Assembly (NCBI RefSeq): GCF_022347765.1
Contig: NZ_JAKRFZ010000007.1
Span: 1 to 64,000 of the forward strand
From: Pseudoalteromonas sp. OOF1S-7
GTDB taxonomy: Bacteria > Pseudomonadota > Gammaproteobacteria > Enterobacterales > Alteromonadaceae
Reading direction: 5' to 3'
Length of the DNA: 64,000 bases
This document shows positions 8,831 to 17,587 of the stretch, one piece after another. The stretch's first letter is position 1; each line of letters starts with the position of its first letter. Below the pieces are notes generated by a model. That model was not told where the DNA came from. It ran no database searches and saw nothing but the letters and a program-made list of their open reading frames with translations. The position numbers and the translations under genes were made by a program.

Positions 8831-10417
8831 ATGGATATACATCGTCCAATTCGTCGCGCGCTGCTAAGCGTATCAGACAAAACCGGTATTGTTGAATTTG
8901 CCCGCGCCCTGAGCGAGCAAGGCGTTGAACTGCTATCAACAGGCGGCACCTGTAAACTCATCGCCGAGCACGGCATTCCTGTTACTGAAGTATCTGACCA
9001 CACTGGTCACCCGGAAATCATGGACGGCCGGGTCAAAACTCTACACCCGAAAATCCACGGTGGTATTCTGGCACGTCGCGGTCAGGACGAAAGCGTGATG
9101 GCAGAAAACAACATCTCAGCCATTGATATGGTGGTAGTCAACTTATACCCCTTTGCACAAACCGTTGCAAAAGCTGACTGCTCACTGGAAGATGCGATTG
9201 AGAACATCGACATCGGTGGCCCGACTATGGTGCGTGCTGCGGCGAAAAACCACAAAGACGTCACCATCGTTGTGAATGCAGCCGACTATGGCCGTGTTAT
9301 CAACGAGATGAAAGCCAATAATGGCTCAACCGAATACAAAACGCGCTTTGACCTGGCCATTGCCGCCTATGAGCACACAGCGCAGTATGACGGTATGATC
9401 GCGAACTACTTCGGTAAAATGGTCCCGGACTACACCGAAGAAGCGGCTGAAGACAGCAAGTTCCCGCGCACCATCAATATGCAGTTCACCAAGAAACAGG
9501 ATATGCGCTACGGTGAAAACTCGCACCAGGACGCGGCCTTCTATGTTGAAAACGACATTGAAGAAGCCTCTGTGGCAACGGCAAAACAAATACAGGGTAA
9601 AGCACTGTCATACAACAACATCGCAGATACCGATGCGGCCCTTGAGTGTGTCAAGAGCTTCTCAGAGCCAGCCTGTGTGATCGTTAAGCACGCCAATCCC
9701 TGTGGCGTAGCAGAAGATAAAGACATCCTGAGCGCCTATGACCGCGCGTTCAAAACCGATCCAACGTCTGCATTTGGTGGCATTATTGCTTTCAACCGTG
9801 AACTGGATGCTGACACGGCAGAAGCCATCATCTCACGCCAGTTCGTTGAGGTGATCATCGCGCCTAAAATCTCTGATGCGGCAGCACAGATTGTGGCAGC
9901 GAAAAAGAACGTGCGATTGCTGGAGTGTGGTGAATGGCAAACGGCGACAACCGGTGTCGACATCAAGCGTGTCAATGGTGGCGTCCTGATCCAGGACCGT
10001 GACCAGGGCATGGTTCAGGTAAGCGACTTGAAAGTCGTGTCAAAGCGCCAGCCAACTGAGCAAGAGCTGAAAGATCTGATGTTCTGCTGGAAAGTAGCCA
10101 AGTTCGTTAAATCGAATGCCATTGTGTACGCACGCGACGGCATGACCATAGGTGTGGGTGCCGGTCAAATGAGCCGTGTGTACTCTGCGAAAATTGCCGG
10201 TATCAAAGCCGCAGATGAAAACCTCAAAGTCAAAGGCTCTGTGATGGCTTCCGATGCCTTCTTCCCGTTCCGCGATGGCATTGATGCCGCAGCCGAAGCC
10301 GGGATCACAGCGGTGATCCAGCCTGGCGGCTCAATGCGCGATGAAGAAGTCATTGCTGCAGCCGACGAAGCGGGCATGGCCATGGTCTTCACCGGCATGC
10401 GTCACTTCCGTCACTAA
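8831..10417 (+). CDS. purH: Bifunctional AICAR transformylase/IMP cyclohydrolase PurH
   Basis: A 528-residue enzyme (E. coli: 529) that performs the last two steps of IMP synthesis: formylation of AICAR with 10-formyl-THF, then ring closure. The N-terminal IMP cyclohydrolase/MGS-like domain shows [14 protein letters not shown] and the [13 protein letters not shown] motif (about residues 66-78). The transformylase domain contains [15 protein letters not shown] with its catalytic Lys-His, [12 protein letters not shown], and the C-terminal [11 protein letters not shown] ending. It starts at ATG 8831, downstream of a PurR-like site. purD lies further on but is not adjacent. Confidence 0.97.
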   Translation: MDIHRPIRRALLSVSDKTGIVEFARALSEQGVELLSTGGTCKLIAEHGIPVTEVSDHTGHPEIMDGRVKTLHPKIHGGILARRGQDESVMAENNISAIDMVVVNLYPFAQTVAKADCSLEDAIENIDIGGPTMVRAAAKNHKDVTIVVNAADYGRVINEMKANNGSTEYKTRFDLAIAAYEHTAQYDGMIANYFGKMVPDYTEEAAEDSKFPRTINMQFTKKQDMRYGENSHQDAAFYVENDIEEASVATAKQIQGKALSYNNIADTDAALECVKSFSEPACVIVKHANPCGVAEDKDILSAYDRAFKTDPTSAFGGIIAFNRELDADTAEAIISRQFVEVIIAPKISDAAAQIVAAKKNVRLLECGEWQTATTGVDIKRVNGGVLIQDRDQGMVQVSDLKVVSKRQPTEQELKDLMFCWKVAKFVKSNAIVYARDGMTIGVGAGQMSRVYSAKIAGIKAADENLKVKGSVMASDAFFPFRDGIDAAAEAGITAVIQPGGSMRDEEVIAAADEAGMAMVFTGMRHFRH

Positions 10418-10423
10418 TCGATG

Positions 10424-10457
10424 AGCGCGAAACCTTCACCGTTTCGCGCTTTTTGTT
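10424..10457 (+). terminator. Rho-independent terminator after purH
   Basis: AGCGCGAAAC (10424-10433) pairs with GTTTCGCGCT (10441-10450) around a 7-nt loop, followed by a T-run. It would largely separate purH from the two genes that follow. Confidence 0.88.
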
Positions 10458-10519
10458 TGCGCTAATTTCCAGTATTGTGGGTAAAGACAATCACAATAAT
10501 GACAGTGAAGGAACTGACT

Positions 10520-11344
10520 ATGAAATTTGCCATTAAATCTATCATCGCAGCAGGTATTCTGGCCGCCCTGAGCGGCTGTAACAGCACAACTGACAGCGGC
10601 GCATCCAGCGAGATCACCTCTGCCGTTGCAAGCGCAGAACGCAAAGCGGATAACCGCACTCGTGACCAGTATCGTAATCCGGAGCAAACACTGGCGTTTT
10701 TTGGCCTTCAGCCAAATATGACGGTGGTTGAAATCGCCCCAGGTGGCGGCTGGTATAGCGAAATTCTGGCTCCTGTTGTAAAAGGCCAAGGGACGCTTTA
10801 TGCGGCGCATTTCCCGGCAAACAGTGAAGGCTACTTCAAACGCTCACTGGATGGCTTTAAGCAAAAAGTGGCAGAAGATGCGCGCTTCAGTGAAGTCAAG
10901 ATCACCGAGTTTGCACCAGGTACGCATACTAATATTGCGCCTGCGGGCAGCGCTGATATGGTTCTGACTTTCCGTAATGTACACAACTGGTACATGCGTC
11001 AAGGCGACGAAGGTGTGCTATCGGCATTTCAGTCATTTAACAAAGCACTGAAGCCGGGTGGCATTCTGGGTGTGGTAGAGCACCGCTTACCTGAGCACCG
11101 TGATGACAAAGATCAGCAACGTTCTGGTTATATGAAGCAAAGCTATGTCGTCGACCTTGCTAAACAAGCTGGATTCGAATTAGTTGCAAGCAGCGAAATC
11201 AACGCCAACCCGTTGGACAGTGCCAACCACCCGAAAGGCGTGTGGACTTTACCACCACGTTTAGCTTTGGGTGATGAAAAGGCCGAGCAGTACAAGGCCA
11301 TCGGGGAAAGCGATCGAATGACCCTGAAATTCAAAAAGCTTTAA
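10520..11344 (+). CDS. Predicted lipoprotein SAM-dependent methyltransferase
   Basis: A 274-residue protein starting at ATG 10520, with AAGGAA about 8 nt upstream. The N terminus is a lipoprotein signal peptide with lipobox LSGC (C at residue 18), so the protein should be membrane-anchored outside the cytoplasm. The rest is a class I methyltransferase-like fold: VVEIAPGGGWYSEIL resembles the SAM loop, MVLTFRNVHNW a later strand, and LKPGGILGVVEHR the usual post-motif. It resembles the COG4798 'predicted methyltransferase' group. Export is odd for a SAM enzyme, since SAM is cytoplasmic; it may bind another ligand. It sits between purH and purD. Confidence 0.75.
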   Translation: MKFAIKSIIAAGILAALSGCNSTTDSGASSEITSAVASAERKADNRTRDQYRNPEQTLAFFGLQPNMTVVEIAPGGGWYSEILAPVVKGQGTLYAAHFPANSEGYFKRSLDGFKQKVAEDARFSEVKITEFAPGTHTNIAPAGSADMVLTFRNVHNWYMRQGDEGVLSAFQSFNKALKPGGILGVVEHRLPEHRDDKDQQRSGYMKQSYVVDLAKQAGFELVASSEINANPLDSANHPKGVWTLPPRLALGDEKAEQYKAIGESDRMTLKFKKL

Positions 11345-11359
11345 TAGGAATCAATTGCC

Positions 11360-12643
11360 ATGAATATACTCGTCATTGGCAGCGGCGGCCGTGAACACGC
11401 TCTGGCGTTCAAGGCTGCACAAAACCCATCTGTAAAAACGGTCTTTGTTGCGCCTGGCAACGCAGGCACGGCGCTTGAGCCAAAACTACAAAATGTCGCC
11501 ATTGGTGTGGAAGACATCGATGCACTGCTGGCTTTTGCCAAAGAAAACAAAGTCGAGCTGACCATTGTTGGCCCCGAAGCGCCACTGGTGATCGGCGTAG
11601 TAGACCGCTTCAGTGAAGCCGGCCTGGCCATTTTCGGTCCGACTCAGGGCGCTGCTCAATTAGAGGGCTCTAAGTCATTTACGAAGGATTTTTTGGCACG
11701 TCATCAGATCCCGACAGCGGCCTATCAGACCTTTGAAGAGATCGAACCTGCTCTGGCCTATGTCAAAGCTCAGGGTGCTCCCATTGTCGTCAAAGCAGAT
11801 GGCCTGGCTGCAGGTAAAGGCGTGATCGTGGCAATGACTGAAGCCGAAGCCGAAGACGCCATTCGCGATATGCTGGCGGGTAATGCATTTGGTGACGCCG
11901 GTAGCCGCGTGGTGATCGAGGAGTTCCTCGAAGGTGAGGAAGCTTCGTTCATCGTGATGGTTGATGGTAAGAACGTTTTGCCATTCGCCACCAGTCAGGA
12001 CCACAAGCGCGCTTATAATGGCGACGAAGGCCCTAACACAGGTGGTATGGGTGCTTACTCACCGGCGCCGGTTGTGACTGCCCAAATCCACCAGCGTATT
12101 ATGGATGAGGTGATCACACCGACCGTTGAAGGTATGGCAGCAGAAGGCCACCCTTATACTGGCTTTTTGTATGCGGGCCTGATGATTGCTGCAGACGGTA
12201 CCCCTAAAGTGATTGAGTACAACTGCCGCTTTGGTGACCCTGAAACGCAACCTATCATGCTACGTCTGCAATCTGATCTGGTGACCCTGATTGAGGCAGC
12301 TAACCGTCAGGAACTGGATCAAACTGAGATCCAGTTTGATCCTCGTGCTGCTGTAGGCGTTGTGCTGGCTGCAAAGGGCTACCCGGGCAGCTATCCGAAA
12401 GGCGACGCTATCTCAGGTCTGCGTGTTGCTTACCCGGAAGGTGAGAAAGTCTTCCATGCAGGCACCAAGCAAGATGGTGACGCAGTGGTGACTGCGGGCG
12501 GACGTGTACTGTGTGCCACGGCTTTAGGTCATACTGTAACAGAAGCCCAAAAGCGCGCGTATGCGCTGGTACAGGAGATTAACTGGGACGGAGTTGAATA
12601 CCGTACCGATATCGCCTATCGCGCCATTGCTCGCGAGCAATAA
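11360..12643 (+). CDS. purD: Phosphoribosylamine-glycine ligase PurD (GAR synthetase)
   Basis: A 427-residue ATP-grasp enzyme (E. coli: 429) that joins glycine to 5-phosphoribosylamine in the second step of purine synthesis. Visible are the N-terminal nucleotide-binding start MNILVIGSGGREHALA, the ATP-grasp region with SKSFTKDFLARHQIPTA and IVVKADGLAAGKGV, the GPNTGGMGAYSPAPVV segment, and IEYNCRFGDPETQ, which supplies metal and ATP ligands. The start ATG 11360 lies 16 nt after the lipoprotein gene, so it is probably transcribed with it. Confidence 0.97.
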   Translation: MNILVIGSGGREHALAFKAAQNPSVKTVFVAPGNAGTALEPKLQNVAIGVEDIDALLAFAKENKVELTIVGPEAPLVIGVVDRFSEAGLAIFGPTQGAAQLEGSKSFTKDFLARHQIPTAAYQTFEEIEPALAYVKAQGAPIVVKADGLAAGKGVIVAMTEAEAEDAIRDMLAGNAFGDAGSRVVIEEFLEGEEASFIVMVDGKNVLPFATSQDHKRAYNGDEGPNTGGMGAYSPAPVVTAQIHQRIMDEVITPTVEGMAAEGHPYTGFLYAGLMIAADGTPKVIEYNCRFGDPETQPIMLRLQSDLVTLIEAANRQELDQTEIQFDPRAAVGVVLAAKGYPGSYPKGDAISGLRVAYPEGEKVFHAGTKQDGDAVVTAGGRVLCATALGHTVTEAQKRAYALVQEINWDGVEYRTDIAYRAIAREQ

Positions 12644-12658
12644 AAGTTAAAAAACGCC

Positions 12659-12686
12659 AAGCCGGGTCACTGACCCGGCTTTTTAT
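12659..12686 (+). terminator. Rho-independent terminator of purD
   Basis: AAGCCGGGT (12659-12667) pairs with ACCCGGCTT (12673-12681) around CACTG, followed by TTTATTTT. Confidence 0.9.
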
Positions 12687-12760
12687 TTTCCCGCCTTTGT
12701 TCACCTCTAGGTCACGCTTTGCTAGGATAGCCGCTTTGAACCATCTTTAGGGGCGTAAAG

Positions 12761-13588
12761 ATGCAAGGTACTCTACGTAAGATGCAGGCACAATTGAATT
12801 GTGCATCAGCACCAACCATAAACTATCAGCTACCCGTAGGCGACGAGCTGTTGCCATTGAACGACCTGATTGGCAAGCGACTGACACTCACCTTTAGCGG
12901 CAATATCTTCTGTTGTAACTGCGGCAAAAAAACCAAAAAAAGCTACTCGCAGGGCCATTGCTTCGTATGTATGAAAAAGCTGGCCAGCTGCGACATGTGC
13001 ATCATGAAGCCTGAGACCTGTCATTACGATCAGGGCACCTGCCGTGAACCCGAGTGGGGTGAAACCCACTGTATGATCCCCCACTACGTTTATCTGGCGA
13101 ATACCTCTGGCCTGAAGGTCGGTATCACTCGCCATACCCAGATCCCAACCCGCTGGATAGATCAGGGCGCCACACAGGCTGTGCCCATCTTCAAAGTCCA
13201 GACCCGATTGCAGTCTGGCTTAGTGGAAGTGGCATTAGCGGAATTCATTGCCGATAAAACCAACTGGCGCAATATGCTTAAGGGCATTAATCCAGAACTG
13301 GACCTCAAAGCATCCGCAGCAGCGCTGATCCCACAGATCCAGACCAAGCTGGACGAGCTGGCGGAGCTGTTTGGCGCCACTGCAATTGAGCGGCTGGATG
13401 AAGAGGTGACAGACCTGAACTTCCCGGTAACCAGTTACCCAAGCAAAATCAGCTCCTTTAACTTTGACAAAGAGTCGGTTGTCAGTGGCACCTTACAAGG
13501 TATTAAAGGTCAGTACCTGATCTTTGACACAGGGGTTATTAATATTCGTAAGTTCACGTCTTACGAAGTCTCGGTCAGCATCGACTGA
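12761..13588 (+). CDS. DUF2797 family protein
   Basis: A 275-residue protein of the DUF2797 type. The N-terminal third is rich in cysteines arranged as possible zinc ligands (CCNC, CFVC, CDMC and later C-x6-C spacings at about residues 47-110). The following segment, HYVYLANTSGLKVGITR with a downstream R-W pair, resembles a GIY-YIG nuclease core, as has been noted for this family, though a catalytic role is unproven. It starts at ATG 12761 after GGGGCG. Function unknown. It is convergent with the gene at 13606. Confidence 0.75.
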   Translation: MQGTLRKMQAQLNCASAPTINYQLPVGDELLPLNDLIGKRLTLTFSGNIFCCNCGKKTKKSYSQGHCFVCMKKLASCDMCIMKPETCHYDQGTCREPEWGETHCMIPHYVYLANTSGLKVGITRHTQIPTRWIDQGATQAVPIFKVQTRLQSGLVEVALAEFIADKTNWRNMLKGINPELDLKASAAALIPQIQTKLDELAELFGATAIERLDEEVTDLNFPVTSYPSKISSFNFDKESVVSGTLQGIKGQYLIFDTGVINIRKFTSYEVSVSID

Positions 13589-13598
13589 CATGCACTGA

Positions 13599-13615
13599 CG
13601 GGCGCCTAGCGCCCG
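13599..13615. terminator. GC-rich hairpin between convergent genes
   Basis: CGGGCGC (13599-13605) pairs with GCGCCCG (13609-13615) around a 3-nt loop. It lacks a T-run on either side and overlaps the stop codon of the leftward gene, so termination here is uncertain. Confidence 0.4.
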
Positions 13616-16155
13616 CCAGCCAAACGTTGCAGTGGCGCGCCTTCAACCCCCCGTTGTGAGTGGTAAAAGTTTAGCCAGTCAGACTGAGGCAATGGGCGGC
13701 AATAGTGATAGCCCTGCATGGTATGGCACCCCAGTTTTTGCAAAAACTTCTGCTGTACTGATTTTTCAACCCCTTCTGCCACCACATGTAAATTCAATGC
13801 TTTGGCCATTGCCACAATCGCTGTCACAATTTCGCTATTCCCGTATTCGTCCGGAATTTTAGCAATAAAACTGGCATCAATTTTCAGGATATCAATGGGC
13901 AATTTGGTCAGATAACTCAGCGCTGAATAGCCAGTGCCAAAATCATCCAGCGCAATCGAGACGCCCAGACTTTTGAGTTTCTTCAGCAGCACCTTAGCAT
14001 CGTGCAGATTACTGATAAAGCTGGTCTCGGTGAGCTCTAGCTCAACATAGCGACCGTCCAGGTTATGCTGCTCCAGTGCCTTGGCCATGGTTATCACCAG
14101 ATCGCCCTGGCTGAGGTGGCTGGCCGAAATATTAATGGCAATGCGGCGTATATCCAGCCCCTCTTTCAGCCATTGCGCCATTTGTCGGCAGGCTTCGTTG
14201 ATCACCCACTGGTCGACCTTCACAATCAATCCCAGCTCTTCGGCCAGCGGGATAAACTGAGCGGGTGAGATGGTGCCCAGGTTCGGATCCTGCCAGCGCA
14301 GCAGACATTCTACGCTCATGATCCGACCGCTGGTCAGACAGCGCAGAGGCTGATAATGCAGCTCAAACTCCCCCCCTTCCAGTGCACTCTGGAAGCGACT
14401 GAGCATTGACAGTCGCTCCAGTGAGCGGGCATTCATAGAAGCTTTGTACAACTGAAATGAGTTACGCCCCAATTCTTTCGAGCGATACATGGCCACATCC
14501 GCATGTTTAAGCAGACTTTCACTGTCGAGGCCATCTTCCGGATAAATTGCCGCGCCCAGCGAAGCAGTAGCAGCAACATTAAGCTCACCCAGCGCAAAGG
14601 GCACGCTAAGCTCACTGAGCACCTGATCGGCAAAGCAGACAACATCATCCATCTGCTCGACTTCAGTGAGTAACACCACAAACTCATCGCCGCCGAGTCG
14701 CGCAAGTGTATCGCCCGGCTTAAGAATACCCTTGATCCGCTCACTCACCTGACTGAGCAGCTTATCCCCGGCACTGTGGCCTAAGGTGTCATTGACCTCC
14801 TTAAAGCGGTCTAAGTCAATGAACATCACGCTGAGCTTGTGTTTATCACGCTGTGCCGAAGCCAGTGCCATCGACAATCTATCGTAAAATAAACGCCGGT
14901 TAGGCAGCCCGGTTAATTCATCGAAATAGGCAAGCCGGGCAATTTTTTCCTCGGCATTTTTACGCTCGGTAATATCACTGAAAATAGCCGCGTAAAGGAC
15001 ATCATCGCTATAGGGCTCATTGATCTCAATAATGGTCAGCCACTCGACATAGACTTCGCCATTTTTACGCTTGTTGCAGATCTCCCCCTGCCAGACACCT
15101 TTATTCGACAGTTCCACCCACATACGTTCGTAGTAATCCTGACCATGCACGCCCGAGCTAAGAATACTGGGGTTTTTACCCAGTACTTCATAATCCTGAT
15201 ATCCAGTTAGCGCACTAAATGCCGGATTGATCTGAATGATCTCGCCACTGGCACGGGTGATCATAATGCCATCCAGTGACGCGTCGATTATACGGTTGGC
15301 CAGATAGAGGTTTTTTTCTGATTTTTGCAGTGCCAGATCTCGCTGTGCGAGTACTTTTTCCAGTTCACTGCAATAGGCCGTTTCTATTTCAGTCAGCACA
15401 TTTTTCAGCGCCAGTAAGCCCATTACCGCATGTGAGCCTGGCTCGCGGATCACCAGGTGGCGAATGGAGCGTGCTGTCATCAGACGGTAGGCATCAAACA
15501 AGCTGTCTTTGGGTGTCATAGACTCCATCGGATAACTGGCCAGTTCCCAGCAAGGCATGCGCCAGTCCTGATTGAGGATCACATAAGCCACATCCCGTTG
15601 AGTGATGATGCCATACTCAGCCAGCGTTTGATTGTACACCAGTACCGCAGTGGTCCGGTCCCGGCGCATCGCGTGAATGGCTTCGGAAATACAGGCCTGG
15701 GCATCTAGGGTGCTGATCTGAGATTCAAAATGATCTTCAATGGGTCGAAAGTGCAGATAATGATCCAGCCCTTGATTACGCACAATGTCAGACAAAGACA
15801 CTACCCCATGCGGCTGGTTGTGAGCATCTTTCACGAGCAGATGACGGATCCCCAGTTGATGAAACTTGATGGTGGCTTCACTGAGCGTCTGATTGATTTG
15901 AATATCATGTACCGGCGCATTCATAATGTTGCCAATGGCGGTCTGTGCCAGACCACTGTGTTCAAAGTCCAGACTGACACAATCGGACTCGGTCCAGATC
16001 CCGACAATTTTACCGTCCTGCTCAATAAATATTGAGCTGACCCGTCGCGCTCGCATCAGACTCAGCGCATCATATAAACGCGTGGTATAGTCACAACACA
16101 ACAGGTTTTTAGAGTAAACATCTTTAATTTGCAGTTGACGTGTATCGCCCATCAT
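13606..16155 (-). CDS. CBS-PAS-GGDEF-EAL cyclic-di-GMP signalling protein
   Basis: An 849-residue cytoplasmic protein. Four CBS motifs in two pairs (about 1-255) precede a PAS domain (about 290-405), a GGDEF domain with intact GGDEF (LARLGGDEFVVLL) and an EAL domain. EAL reads ECL (SVECLLRW), but the metal-binding and catalytic acids of NISASHL, ELTETSF, DDFGTGYS, LKIDASF and AEGVEK remain, so phosphodiesterase activity is possible. CBS domains often bind adenine nucleotides, which may tie c-di-GMP turnover to energy state. ATG 16155 is chosen because GAGG lies 8 nt upstream; an in-frame TTG at 16212 has a poorly spaced site. No transmembrane segment is seen. Confidence 0.88.
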   Translation of the reverse strand: MMGDTRQLQIKDVYSKNLLCCDYTTRLYDALSLMRARRVSSIFIEQDGKIVGIWTESDCVSLDFEHSGLAQTAIGNIMNAPVHDIQINQTLSEATIKFHQLGIRHLLVKDAHNQPHGVVSLSDIVRNQGLDHYLHFRPIEDHFESQISTLDAQACISEAIHAMRRDRTTAVLVYNQTLAEYGIITQRDVAYVILNQDWRMPCWELASYPMESMTPKDSLFDAYRLMTARSIRHLVIREPGSHAVMGLLALKNVLTEIETAYCSELEKVLAQRDLALQKSEKNLYLANRIIDASLDGIMITRASGEIIQINPAFSALTGYQDYEVLGKNPSILSSGVHGQDYYERMWVELSNKGVWQGEICNKRKNGEVYVEWLTIIEINEPYSDDVLYAAIFSDITERKNAEEKIARLAYFDELTGLPNRRLFYDRLSMALASAQRDKHKLSVMFIDLDRFKEVNDTLGHSAGDKLLSQVSERIKGILKPGDTLARLGGDEFVVLLTEVEQMDDVVCFADQVLSELSVPFALGELNVAATASLGAAIYPEDGLDSESLLKHADVAMYRSKELGRNSFQLYKASMNARSLERLSMLSRFQSALEGGEFELHYQPLRCLTSGRIMSVECLLRWQDPNLGTISPAQFIPLAEELGLIVKVDQWVINEACRQMAQWLKEGLDIRRIAINISASHLSQGDLVITMAKALEQHNLDGRYVELELTETSFISNLHDAKVLLKKLKSLGVSIALDDFGTGYSALSYLTKLPIDILKIDASFIAKIPDEYGNSEIVTAIVAMAKALNLHVVAEGVEKSVQQKFLQKLGCHTMQGYHYCRPLPQSDWLNFYHSQRGVEGAPLQRLAGGR

Positions 16156-16231
16156 AAGCACAGCCTCGCTTTCAGCCAATCTAATCGAGTATAATGAAGA
16201 GAATTTAAACAACCTTGACCAAGAACAAATA

Positions 16232-16525
16232 ATGACAATAAAGTCTTACCCGTTCCTATTTTGGTTAGACCAAAGTCTCGCTTACGTCCACAGTGAGACT
16301 GAACTGGCTGAGATGTGCCATTATACGGGCCCTGACGAGGGGATCTGTATCTATCGTGATGGTCGGTATTTGACCCGTTCAGGCCAGGTGGTAACGCCTC
16401 TATCGGCCGATGAACTCACCCGTTTAGTGCAACAAACTTTAGTGCAGGAAGGCCAGTGCTGCGTTGCTAAGCTAAGCCAGTGCAGTGTCGAAGATGCCTT
16501 TACACTGTTAGAGAATATTCGTTAA
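16232..16525 (+). CDS. Small conserved protein, possibly DUF4144
   Basis: A 97-residue acidic protein (MTIKSYPFLFWLDQSLAYVH...) without signal peptide or membrane segment. I do not recognise a function; the short length and look suggest the DUF4144 group, but this is a weak assignment. A TATAAT hexamer at 16190-16195 could be its -10. It diverges from the GGDEF-EAL gene and converges with the deacetylase gene only 11 nt away. Confidence 0.6.
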   Translation: MTIKSYPFLFWLDQSLAYVHSETELAEMCHYTGPDEGICIYRDGRYLTRSGQVVTPLSADELTRLVQQTLVQEGQCCVAKLSQCSVEDAFTLLENIR

Positions 16526-16536
16526 CAGGGTGAACC

Positions 16537-17454
16537 TCAGGCTTCTGCCAGTGCCCGGACATGGCACTCAACACTGCGCCCCAGGGATGACAGATCATAG
16601 CCGCCTTCAAGATAGGAAATGATCCCCAGACATGACTGGGCTTTGGCAAAGGCAATCACTTGTTCGGTAAACCAGATATAGTCCTGCTCGACAAAGCTCA
16701 GGCCGCCCATATCATCCTCCAGGTGTGCATCAAACCCGGCACTGATGAAGATTAGCTGAGGTGAAAACGCCGCTAGCCTGGGCAACCATTGTTGTTCAAC
16801 CAGCGCCCGAAAATCACGCCCATCACTGCCTACAGGTAACGGGGAGTTCAACACTGAGTCGGTATTTTCGATCGCCGTATTCGGATAGAAAGGATATTGA
16901 AACAAAGAACAAAACAACACCTGAGGATCATCACGCACTATGTCCTGCGTCCCGTTGCCATGATGAACATCTATGTCCAGCACCGCGATACGCTCAACCC
17001 CCTGCTGCTTCGCATAAGCCACAGCAATGGCCAGGTTATTGAATACACAAAACCCCGACGAACTATGCTGGTTGGCATGATGACCGGGCGGGCGCACGGC
17101 GCAAAAAGCCGCATCCAGCTTACCTGCAAGCACCTCATCAACGGCAAGTAAACCCGCACCCACTGCCCGCTCAATGGCCTTCATCGAATCCGGACACAAC
17201 CAGGTATCCCCGTCCAGTTCAGCCAGACCAGACTCGGGCAATGCCTCAAATACGCGATTGATATGCGCCAGGTCGTGTACCCGTGCTATGTCTTCTACTG
17301 TCGCCCTGGGTGCTGTTTTATACTCAATGGCCACGTCCAGGCCGGACGCCAGGATGCGATCGGAAATCGCATCCAACCGCTCCGGGCACTCCGGGTGGTC
17401 TGCAATCATTTTATGTTTACGACAAAACGGGTGTGTGATCAGGGCCGTACGCAT
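16537..17454 (-). CDS. Histone deacetylase family protein (acetylpolyamine amidohydrolase-like)
   Basis: A 305-residue zinc-dependent deacetylase of the arginase/HDAC fold. Signature motifs are complete: HPECPERL near the N terminus, RPPGHHA with the active-site histidine pair, VLDIDVHHGNGTQD with zinc-binding Asp and His, and SAGFDAH with the second zinc Asp. The YLEGGYD near the C terminus is also typical. Bacterial members deacetylate small amines or proteins; the substrate here is unknown. The start is ATG 17454, with AAGGA upstream. Confidence 0.92.
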   Translation of the reverse strand: MRTALITHPFCRKHKMIADHPECPERLDAISDRILASGLDVAIEYKTAPRATVEDIARVHDLAHINRVFEALPESGLAELDGDTWLCPDSMKAIERAVGAGLLAVDEVLAGKLDAAFCAVRPPGHHANQHSSSGFCVFNNLAIAVAYAKQQGVERIAVLDIDVHHGNGTQDIVRDDPQVLFCSLFQYPFYPNTAIENTDSVLNSPLPVGSDGRDFRALVEQQWLPRLAAFSPQLIFISAGFDAHLEDDMGGLSFVEQDYIWFTEQVIAFAKAQSCLGIISYLEGGYDLSSLGRSVECHVRALAEA

Positions 17455-17514
17455 AGCAATCTCAGTCCTTCGTAGAACAAATTATTGAGTAACTCAAAGC
17501 TTTATAAATTGAGT

Positions 17515-17546
17515 GTATCAGAGCCTCGCGAGGTAAGCCCTGATAC
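17515..17546. repeat. Intergenic inverted repeat
   Basis: GTATCAG (17515-17521) pairs with CTGATAC (17540-17546), and the loop itself contains the palindrome CCTCGCGAGG (17524-17533). It lies between the serine hydrolase and deacetylase genes and has no T-run. It may be an RNA stem-loop or an operator. Confidence 0.4.
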
Positions 17547-17587
17547 TTTGGTGTAACCTTATACCTAGTGTGTTACGCAAACGGGTA

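Noticed and set aside
16156..16212. TTG-initiated extension of the CBS-PAS-GGDEF-EAL protein
   Set aside because: The site before the TTG is too close, while the ATG at 16155 has GAGG 8 nt upstream; kept as an alternative only.
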